The notes under the pieces: model-generated
Databases searched by the model: none
What the model was told of the DNA's origin: nothing
What the model saw: the letters and a program-made list of their open reading frames with translations, nothing else
Shown: positions 56,378 through 64,000 of the stretch, piece by piece
Layout: each line of letters starts with the position of its first letter
Position numbering within the stretch: the stretch's first letter is position 1
From: Isoetes taiwanensis
Lineage: Eukaryota > Streptophyta > Lycopodiopsida > Isoetales > Isoetaceae
Length of the DNA: 64,000 bases
Reading direction: 5' to 3'
NCBI GenBank assembly: GCA_021234155.1
Contig: JAJEKV010000187.1
Coordinates: 310,001 to 374,000, forward strand
Program-made: the position numbers and the translations under genes

Positions 56378-56559
56378 CTTTATTAAGTTAGACAAAGCCC
56401 AACATGTTGTCGACATCAAGGATGATTGTGGTGATAAGATCAGCCTTGCAAGAGGACGAAGGGCTCCTTGTTCAAGGAGGTCTCTTAATTCTCCATCCTC
56501 TCCAGGAATAATCCCTAATGCTCATGCACATTGCTTGGCAACATGCAGTGCATTTCGTT
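56378..56559 (-). pseudogene. Captured importin-alpha exon (ARM repeats), with stop
   Basis: Splice borders CAG before 56559 and GTAGTA after 56378 are intact. The translation reads ERNALHVAKQCA, then a TGA where importin-alpha has tryptophan, then GEDGELRDLLEQGALRPLAR and CWALSNLIK. This matches the plant importin-alpha ARM region ([AVAEQCAW...LLxQGALxPLAR...WALSNLIKG] pattern), closest in my memory to the divergent IMPA9 type. Importin-alpha binds nuclear localisation signals and carries cargo into the nucleus. The phase-1 junction with the upstream exon (56999-57101) is preserved, so the capture took genomic DNA including an intron. Confidence 0.8.
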
Positions 56560-56998
56560 CTGCATATAGAATGCACCAGAAGCATAATTAGTAAGATTTT
56601 TTTCCACTGCCTGAGCATGATTGCAGACGTTCCAGTATTAGCTCCATTATGTGTGCACTTAAGCTAGCATGATAGTAGAAGATCTACTTTGTCCTGGACC
56701 GCCCCTTTTTGGAACAATTTCACCTAGCATATATACTCTGTTTAGTAACACCTAGACAACAGATGTGCTTGGAGAAATTTGCCATTTAAAAGAACAAGTA
56801 CTTTGACCTTCATAAAAACCACAGATATACTTTGTTAGAGGTCTCATGATCAACAAGCTTCTTTCTATACTCTCTTTGGAGACTTTTCTCTTTTCTTTAG
56901 AATTCTTTAATGGAAAATTCATTTCCTTTTTTTAGATCTTGCAACGTTCAGAAATCATAGAAATCTAATATGCAATACACAAGCTGGAGAACACAAAC

Positions 56999-57101
56999 CT
57001 CCAACATGTGCAATAAGAAGAGGTACAGCTGTTAAAACGGATCGAGCCTCCTTTGAATTTCCTGATGCTATGTTCGTAATGCACCAAGCAGTTTCTAGAA
57101 G
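56999..57101 (-). pseudogene. Captured importin-alpha exon, upstream partner
   Basis: The translation LLETAWCITNIASGNSKEAR, then SVLTAVPLLIAHVG, matches the ARM-repeat segment that directly precedes the other captured exon in importin-alpha. The donor GGAG/GTTTGTG at 56999 is intact. The 5' border near 57101 is less certain because a TAA lies just upstream in that frame. Order and strand agree with a single captured gene segment. Confidence 0.8.
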
Positions 57102-57164
57102 CCGTTAGACATAAGCAGCAGCGATAAATCAAATAAAAGCCCCATAAGATGGTAAATCTTTCTA

Positions 57165-58345
57165 GAAGAGCAATAATTTTGCATGCTGTCTAGCAATAGT
57201 CACATCTGCGGCCGTTATCATAAATTTTATCCTCATCATAGGATGGACCTTACAACTGATAATGGCATAGCCTATAAGAAAAGAATAACAATGGCATAGG
57301 CATGTAATCACTGCACAAATTGTCAACAACCAATCCCCAATATATGAGGATGAGATGGGGCTCTTACCTGTTTCTTAAGCATGATGTATGTTTCTAAGAT
57401 GCTCCAGCCCCCTAGTGGAGAAATATTGTGGTTGGAAAGCTCGATCTTACCATTGAATGCACAACAGGATATGATTAAGCAACCAACAAATGGAAATTTT
57501 GAGAAGATTCTATGCAATGGAGCATAGAGCAGAACATGTACCTGCCCAGTCTGCTTACAAAGAGTTCGTATAGAGCCATTCCAAAAATAAGTATCAGTGT
57601 ACCCGTAAGATAAACATCTGCAGCATGCCCAAATGTGTGAATTAGCATTATCAAAATAGATATATTCTCAGGTAAAGACCCAACAAGTCTAAAAATGCCC
57701 ATATTGAAGCATTTATCAGAGTTCCCAATCAACAACGCCATGCTACAAAGACAGAAAAATAGCTCTCTGCATTCATAAGACATAAAAAATGGCATTGGCA
57801 TAGCCATTGGCATAGCCATTGCCATTCAGTTATCCCCACAAACTATAAAAAAACATCGTTAGGACAAACATCTTATATTGTTAGCATATAAGGATAAGAG
57901 ACAGCTGCAAGATATTTGACGTAGCAATACGCAAAAATCTTTCTAAAAGAGATATTGCATGCTGTCTAGCAATAGTCACATCTGCAGCCATTATGTTATC
58001 ATAAATTTTATCCTCGTCATGGGATGGATCTTACAACTGATAATGGCATAGTCTATAAGAAAAGAATAACAATGGCATAGACATCTAATCACCTTCTGCA
58101 CAAATTGTCAACAACCAATCCCAATATATGAGGATGAGATGGGGCTGTTACATGTTTGTTAAGCATGATGTATGTTTCTAAGATGCTCTAGCCCCCTAAT
58201 GGAGAAATATTGTGGTTGGAAAGCTCGATCTTACCATTGAATGCACGCAAAGGCATGATTAAGCAACCAACAAATAGAAATTCTGACATTAGAAATTCTG
58301 AGAAGATTCTATGGGATGGAGCATGGAGCAGAATATGTACCTGCT
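57165..58345. repeat. Direct duplication of about 390 bp inside Helitron C
   Basis: About 57165-57543 and about 57945-58345 share TGCATGCTGTCTAGCAATAG, GATAATGGCATAG, AATATATGAGGATGAGATGG and AAAGCTCGATCTTACCATTG. The copies differ by small indels. The second copy ends where the first enters the UPF0114-like exon. Confidence 0.85.
57542..57617 (-). pseudogene. Captured exon resembling UPF0114 membrane protein
   Basis: A 76-nt exon bounded by TGCAG (before 57617) and GTACATG (after 57542). It encodes DVYLTGTLILIFGMALYELF, then VSRLG. UPF0114 (YqhA-type) proteins of bacteria and plant plastids have a conserved stretch of very similar form (DVYLxGTxMLIFGMGLYxLF) in a transmembrane helix. The function of the family is not established. 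Only this exon is recognisable. The match is from memory and covers about 25 residues. Confidence 0.55.
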
Positions 58346-59100
58346 TGACAAATATGAGCAATTTCAGTCAAGGACATACCCACATAACTCATTTTGGAAA
58401 GCATATGAAGCAATGGAAATCGAGAAAAATTCACGGTATAGAAGCTTCTCTGACTATTTCATATCAGACAACGCTAGATCAGGGTTTCACAACCGGTTTT
58501 GGCTTTAGAAAAAGCCACCATACCGACATTAGACTCCATCAAATTTCACATTTTATATATCTAGCCACGGATTTTCAATTTAATCTGGGAAACAAATGTA
58601 AGGAAAATAGAGCATTGTAAATCTGTCCATTTTTACTCAAGAGTAAGAGATAAGAAATCGTGTCTATAGCAAGCCGATTGGATTCTTAACCCTAAAACAT
58701 CAAATCTAAAATGACAAGCATAAAAGCTAAAAATTATTATTATACCTCTATGCACAATCAGCCAGGAGCAGGGGACTTCATCTCATGCGCAGATCTGCCT
58801 AAGAAAATAGGCTAGGAAAAGTAAAAAGGATCAAGAATAAATAGGAGATTAGGGCAAATGAATCCTTACAAAAAGAGCCAACGATAAAATGAGCAATGAA
58901 ATGACTGATAACTGCTCAGGGTCTTCCGTGCCTCTCAACAATAACATGTTTCACATGCTCATAATCTACACAGCTCTTCCCATTCGGCTTTTTTGCTCGG
59001 TAGCATCAACTCTGAAAACAAAACGAACCGCCCAAACAAACCGCGCCTAACGAAGGCCCGCCAAACAAACCGCATAACGAAGGGATGAAAATAGGTTAAA
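58346..59100. other. Helitron C 5' interior
   Basis: Possible further captured pieces on the minus strand: about 58338-58380 (GMSLTEIAHICQA before a GTAC donor) and about 58910-59010 (VDATEQKSRMGRA after a TTTTCAG acceptor). I cannot identify their origin. CGCCAAACAAACCGC-like sequence is repeated at 59030-59075. Confidence 0.35.
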
Positions 59101-59191
59101 AAATTTGAACGGCCAGGATTGCGCACAGACTATCACAAAATGCCTTTATTATTATATATAGATAATTTACTTTATGTACAAAATTGGCTCC

Positions 59192-59854
59192 TCAAGGCTT
59201 CTCCTTGCAAATTCTCCTCGCCAAGTAAAGGTCCTTGGGCATGACTGTCACCCGCTTGGCGTGGATTGCGCAGAGGTTGCCGTCTTCAAAAAGCTACACC
59301 AGCTCCGCCTCTGCCGCCTCCTGCAGGGACCGGAGCGTCAGTGGGATTACCTTGTAATTCGTCCGGAACTCCTGCACGATTTCTCGCAGGAGTCACTCGA
59401 ATGGCGCCTTTCTGATGAGGAGATTAGTGCACTGCTGGAAGTGCCTAATCTCCCAAAACACACGGGCGTGTTTAGAGTTGGGCCCGTGATGCACCTTCTT
59501 TGGCGGCTCTGGTCTTGGTGGTGGCGGCTTGGGCTGGTTCTTCGGCCGCCCACCTCTAACGTACTTTTGTACGTTTTGCTTGCAGTACCAGTCATTGTAC
59601 CTCTTCCATCTGCGAAGGTACTCTTGGTACACCTTCTTGCGGCGCTGGAATTCACGATCTTGTTTTAACATGAATTCCCGCTCGCCCACCTTCTGCTTCT
59701 TGATCACCTTAGGTGGCTTGAGCCACTTAGGGTATGGTGGGTGGGCGTCGGGGTTTGAGGGCTCCCCAATGTTTTCTTTGGGCTCTTCTTTTGTTTGCCC
59801 TGCTCCTTCACTCTCCTCCTCTTCCTCCTCCTCATTGGTAGGGTCCTGACTCAT
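59192..59854 (-). pseudogene. Histone H3-like protein with long novel N-terminus, two in-frame stops
   Basis: One uninterrupted frame of 220 codons if two stops are ignored (TGA 59393-59395, codon 154; TAG 59294-59296, codon 187). The C-terminal third is a histone H3 fold: EIRHFQQCTNLLIRKAPFE (alphaN/alpha1), [38 protein letters not shown] (alpha2/loop 2) and [11 protein letters not shown] (alpha3). The stops fall where H3 has Arg (CGA to TGA) and Gln-like (CAG to TAG) codons, both C-to-T changes. Instead of the 40-residue H3 tail there are about 120 residues: acidic tract (8-14), basic-aromatic YQEYLRRWKRYNDWYCKQN (75-93) and proline-rich PKPPPPRPEPPKK (108-120). Loop 1 has canonical H3 length, so it is not an obvious CENH3. 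It is single-exon, GC-rich and lies 30 bp from Helitron C. Probably a pseudogene of an unusual H3 variant. Confidence 0.78.
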
Positions 59855-59864
59855 TGGTAGGGCG

Positions 59865-61040
59865 ATGGTTGAGGATCACACCACTCAGATCTCACACCTG
59901 GTAGAAGAGCAACAAGCCTCCGTCCCCCAAGTGCTTAAGAAGCAGCCGGCTATAGTAAAACAACGGTTCTGCGGGCATTGAGACCCGTGCAACAATTGCT
60001 TGATGTTAAACTTTTGCGGTTTGAAAGGGGAAGCGGGATAGACCGGACTCTTCTTTGGCCTCCTCCGCACAAATAGACACCATGTCTACCGGAGATGAAG
60101 TTATAATGAAGGACAAGGAGAGAATTGAGCAGGAGATGGTCACTATATCTCCCATCTTCGATCGGACATTGCAGATGTCATTGCCACTCCGGGGGCATTT
60201 GAGATAGCAACTAATGAAAGCCAGTTGCTCTGGCCAGGCCCCCGAGCGAGGTCGGCACAATGGAGATCACCTTAACATCGGCATATGATGTGGTTGCCTC
60301 TAGGATCTGAAAGTTGGAACAACGTTCCCTTGTTCAAGAGCAAGAGGCACACGAGCTACGCGAGGCTACAATCCAACAAGGGAAAGGACTCCATGCCAAT
60401 GCACACGAGGCCTTGCAAAATTGTGTATACGAGTTGGATCGGCAGAAACAATTCTAGCAGGAGCCGAGCTCTCGGCTTCAGAAGGCGGAGGCAATCTCAG
60501 GCACCTCAGCTGCCACCCATGCTCAAGCACCCATGTGAAGTCAGTCTAGGCGGGCACCACGACGCTCTACTTCACCATTCCCTTCACGCATACGGGGACC
60601 CTCCGTTCATGGACATCGGACCCCGGCCTTCAACTCCGAGGCGGCCCGCCGATACATGCTGTCCCAGCAAACGTTGATCCACGTGAGCTTAGTGAATGCA
60701 GACGGAGAGGTCATAATTTGGTGATCCGTGGCCTGCCGGAAGAAGAGGGAGAGAATCTCATTCAACGACTCGGATCACGGATCATCAATCGTATGACATT
60801 GCCTAGGCACTGTACACATTGCTCGAGCCCAGTAGTCATGGTGCTCGGCGTTACGCCTACAACCGTATTGTCATATTCCGCGATGCTAGCAGATATGCAA
60901 GTACGGGATGCCATACTGTGCCAGGGCAAGCAATTGAAGGGAACATCCTTGTATGTGGACCCCAGCGCAACAAGAGTCCCGCAGGCATGAGCTCACCAAG
61001 GTTCGAGGCATCCACATTCAAAGAGGAGTTGCGGGACTAG
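59865..61040 (+). pseudogene. LINE ORF1 remnant
   Basis: Starts MVEDHTTQISHLVEEQQASV at 59865. Further pieces: GDEVIMKDKERIEQEMVTIS (about 60087), EAHELREATIQQG (about 60350, heptad-like), VIRGLPEEEGENLIQRLGSR (60718-60790, the RRM start typical of LINE ORF1) and RYAYNRIVIFRDASRYA (about 60850). The role would be RNA binding and chaperone activity. Frames change at least four times. Confidence 0.65.
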
Positions 61041-61336
61041 TTCGAGGCAAGATGCACATTTTCCGCTCACCCGAATGTTGCTTTTGCAGACCCTCCGGGC
61101 CATTCACCGCAGCCCCGCCTCCTCTCGATCATGCTCCTCCACCGTCACTCCAGCCCCACCCTGCTGCCCTTTGCCACTACTCCTCGAGTCATATGCCACC
61201 CCAACTCCTCTTGCTTCTCCTCTGCCCCCCACCCCTCTTCTCTTCTCACTGTCCCTTGACTTCGATCTGCTACCGCTTCCCACTCTTCCCCCACAACTCA
61301 ATATGCGCATGCCTCTGCTACTACCAAATAGGGAAT

Positions 61337-62165
61337 ATGCCTTCGGGTGGTCTCCTGGAATTGTCGAGGTTTCCCATGGCAGAAGGGGGATAGTCTCAAC
61401 TCTGTTGCTGCAGATATGGATCTCATCTTCCTCATGGAGACATGGGAGCACGCAGGACACAGGCTACCTGATCTTCTAGGCTATCAACATTTCTCAGTCT
61501 TCAATAGCTAGGGGACATGGAGGGGTTGCCTGTTATTACTGGGAGTCTTTGGCACAGTTGGTCTTCCTGCACAAGATTGACAAACACAACCGGTACTTGT
61601 GGGTGCGGGTGCAGAATTGTAGTGGCAACCCTCTCTTCTTGGCTGCTTGCTACTTTCCACATGCAGAAAGCAACTTTTACCATGCGCACTCAGATGTGGA
61701 CATGCTAGCTCCATATGTCGATCTATATGATGACATACAACGACATAGACAGTTGGGTAGTGTGGTACTCCTTGGGGACTTCAATGCACGGACATGAGTA
61801 GAGCAGCCCATGAGACCTGATCCTTTAGCTCAGGATGTGTTACAGTTGCACCCAGCGGGAGGCGTACCAGCCCCTGAACATCGGATGATAGTCCGGTCGG
61901 TAGCTTTGGCGGGCGATTGCTTCTACTATGTGGTGTCTTTGACTTGGTAATTTGTAATGGCACGGCACGGTGGCCTTCCTCCAAAAGTGCACTGCCGGAC
62001 AAGAGAATCGGGGATGGAGGATCTAGTGTGGTGGACTATCTATTAGTCGCTGAGCAGGATGTACATTTGATCAACCACTTTCGGGTAGGCACAGACAGTA
62101 GAGATGAGGAGACCAGCTCAGATCACCTTCCACGCTACACCGCAATTGGCTTGGCGGTACTAGAA
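61337..62165 (+). pseudogene. LINE APE endonuclease remnant
   Basis: The first block, VVSWNCRGFPWQKG, then DLIFLMETWEHAGH (61340-61450), carries the N and E catalytic residues. LGSVVLLGDFNART (61755-61797) is the central GDFN motif. VVDYLLVAEQDV and SSDHLP (62030-62130) hold the D and final SDH residues. The enzyme nicks target DNA to prime reverse transcription. Stops at 61508 and 61797 and frame changes break it. Confidence 0.82.
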
Positions 62166-62559
62166 CCCCTTCTATGGCGGCTCCTCGTTATACCTCACTT
62201 GCGATTGGATTATGAGCGGGCAAAGGATTATCTTTGATATGCTCATAGAAGACCTTTCGAGGAATTTTGCGGGCCCCCACGCTAGAAGCGACAAAGCGGG
62301 TCGGTGATTGAGCTACTTGGTGCTTGTCGCCGAAAAAGATGTTTTGGGATAACATGCACCGCGAAGTATCACGGGGGCAAACATTCCCGCGTATCGGTGG
62401 TTTGATCTTTGAGTGTAAGGAATACAAATGCGGCTCTGCCCGGATCCGCGAGATCTGCCAATGCACCCACATGCCACCACCGCGGTATCGTGCTTTCTTG
62501 AAGGCAAAGAAATCTCGATTACATTGCACGTCATCAAAGGGAAATGTTTTACATGTTGG

Positions 62560-63900
62560 AAAGCCATCCTAGAACCTTTTGGCGCAAGGTTCTTCGCAAA
62601 ACCCAGCCCGACCTACGGGGAACATCACTAATGAGCGATGGGAACAATACTTGCGGCAACTCTATGATCCTCAAGGGACACAAGCACTCATACCCCCCAC
62701 GAAATGGTGCGACATTAGAAATCCGCAGAGGATGATGTTACCCGAGGTCTGCGCGTTTGGCCAATGGGAAAGCAACGGACTGGATGATATCTGCGGCGAG
62801 TTGCTCAAGTGGGCGGGGGAGCCTATGGTACCGATCCTAACCACTATGTTCAATAGGCGCTCTGAGGAAGGATTCCCCGCCCGATGGACTACAAAGCGAG
62901 TTGTCACCATTTACAAGGCGGGAGATCCACATAGTCCAACCAATTACCGAACAATCATGGTCGGGGTTCGGTGTTTGCCAAACTTTTGGCATTATTGAGC
63001 AACAATTAACCCGGTGGGCGGAAACAGCAGGCGTCTTGAGCTCTCACACAAGCGGGGTTCGGACCCCGGCATTCAACCATTGATCATATCTTCACATTGA
63101 GGACTTTGGTTGAGGATAGCAAAAACCGTCGGCGGGACTGTATTGTTGCTTTGTTGACTTTGCGAAGGCTTTTGACAACGTGCCTCGGGGAAAAGTTATG
63201 GGAAAGATTCGCGGCAACTGCATGTTCTGTGGATATGCAAAATCGCGATATATAGATTGTAGGAGAGTTGTTCATGTCAGATGCGGGTGACGGGACAACC
63301 ATTCACTAGCAATATTGGGGTCCGCCAGGGATGTCCTCTTTCCCAAACATTGTTTGGTCTGTACATTGACCAGTTGGAACACTGGCTCATGGACAATGGG
63401 GGTGGCGGGACCCAACTTTTGCATTAGGTCATCAAGCAACTCATCTATGCAGATGATGTTGACCTCTTAGCTCATACTCCAGAGGATATGCAGTCTCACC
63501 TAGATGCTCTGGATACATTCTGCTAGGCAACAAACATGAACGTCAATCTAGCCAAGACTAAGGGGTGGTCCTAATCTCATCCTCGCACCATCCAAGGCCC
63601 CCTTCATTCACTTATCGAGGGCAACAAGTGGAGGTGACACCCACCTATAAGTATCTGGGAGTGGAGTTTCCTTCTACACTATCTTTGGGACACTTCCATA
63701 AGATTGCGTGTAGCGGCCGGTGGAAAGCACTTTATGCAATGCGAACAACAATAACCCGCAGGCGGTTGTATGATTGGGGACATCGGGCACATCTGTTCGG
63801 GGGTATTGGTAGAGCCCGTTCTTTTTCACGGGGGTTGAAGTCAGGGGGCCCGATGGTGTCCATTGCTACTTGGGCGACTTAGAGCAGTGCGAGAAGGCCT
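62560..63900 (+). pseudogene. LINE reverse transcriptase remnant
   Basis: 62579-62998 encodes ESNGLDDICGELLKWAGEPM, then WTTKRVVTIYKAGDPHSPTN and YRTIMVG. Further blocks in other frames are DCIVAxxDFAKAFDNVP (about 63140-63185, motif A), GVRQGCPLSPT-like (63320, reading IGVRQGCPLSQT, motif B) and LIYADDVDLLAHTPED (63440-63490, motif C with the catalytic YADD). KYLGVEFPS and WKALYAMRTTITR follow (63645-63760). The thumb and C-terminus run to the window edge. Confidence 0.85.
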
Positions 63901-64000
63901 TCTTAGCAATGCACTTTCGGTGAAATCCACGGTCCCATATCAAATTTTGTTGCGGGAGGCGGGTTTCACGCCACTTCCCAAATGACCCCTTGATAGACAC

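Larger units (their letters stand above)
54379..59162 (-). mobile_element. Helitron C with captured host exons
   Basis: Read on the minus strand, it begins TCTATATATAATAATAAAGG after a host A (59163) and ends with hairpin, ACTTTTT and CTAG (54379-54382), followed by host T (54378). The hairpin (54390-54406, stem GCCCAGC, 3-nt loop) lies seven bases from CTAG. The element is 4784 bp and encodes no Rep/helicase. Its interior, on the same strand as the element, holds exons of an importin-alpha gene with correct splice borders and a UPF0114-like exon, plus a duplicated block of about 390 bp. Gene capture by Helitrons is well established in plants. Confidence 0.85.
59865..64000 (+). mobile_element. 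LINE (non-LTR retrotransposon), right end outside window
   Basis: On the plus strand the order is an ORF1 with coiled-coil and RRM-like parts (59865-61040), an APE-type endonuclease (61337-62165) and a reverse transcriptase (62560-63900). The element continues past the window. Frameshifts occur throughout, so this copy is dead. The NYRTIMVG segment differs from the RPISL of typical angiosperm L1 elements, suggesting another clade. A related, opposite-strand fragment is at 51440-52490. Confidence 0.88.

Noticed and set aside
59192-59854. Calling the H3-like gene CENH3
   Set aside because: Loop 1 between alpha1 and alpha2 has the canonical H3 length, whereas CENH3 usually has a longer loop. 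The divergent N-terminus alone is not enough.
1-64000. CRISPR arrays, operons or bacterial defence systems
   Set aside because: The window is eukaryotic plant DNA; the repeats present are transposon- or satellite-type and lack regular spacer structure.

Overview
The window looks like nuclear DNA of a land plant. It carries a recognisable plant DDB1 gene with 19 short GT-AG exons spread over about 10.7 kb, surrounded by Ty1/copia, Helitron, LINE and Penelope-like relics. AT-rich gene-poor sequence, gene-capturing Helitrons and a GIPMG/RYIDD reverse transcriptase fit a large, repeat-rich genome. A fern or another seed-free vascular plant is my guess, from general impression only.

Layout. 399-4547 is a non-autonomous Helitron with a 3' hairpin and CTAG end. 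A second Helitron 5' end with the same terminal sequence starts at the very next base (4548) and has been split by a Ty1/copia element at 5136-9861 (minus strand, LTRs plus a TCTAA target-site duplication). 12.6-15.4 kb is a decayed Penelope-like reverse transcriptase (minus). 15.4-17.5 kb is rich in palindromes and minisatellites. 18.5-21.6 kb is an old copia relic (plus).

24776-35448 is DDB1 (minus), the adaptor of CUL4-RING ubiquitin ligases. It is the only nearly intact host gene. The reconstructed exons keep frame throughout except for a 2-nt insertion in exon 12. From 35.5 to 43.3 kb I see mostly non-coding DNA with small direct and inverted repeats.

43326-43841 is a miniature LTR element (TRIM-like) whose LTRs carry a tRNA-like sequence with a good B box. 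It abuts a third, internally deleted copia element (43842-47906). 49-51 kb is GC-richer non-coding repeat-like DNA. 51.4-53.5 kb holds LINE fragments (minus), followed by a roughly 200-bp tandem array. 54379-59162 is a second, well-delimited Helitron (minus) that has captured exons of an importin-alpha gene and, probably, of a UPF0114 membrane protein gene. 30 bp beyond its 5' end lies a histone H3-like gene (59192-59854, minus) with a long unusual N-terminal extension and two in-frame stops. The window ends inside a LINE (plus strand, from about 59865) with ORF1, APE endonuclease and YADD reverse transcriptase, all broken by frameshifts.

No bacterial-style system, CRISPR array or rRNA gene was seen. 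The most novel candidates are the tRNA-bearing TRIM, the extended H3-like protein, the tandem Helitrons and the Helitron gene capture.
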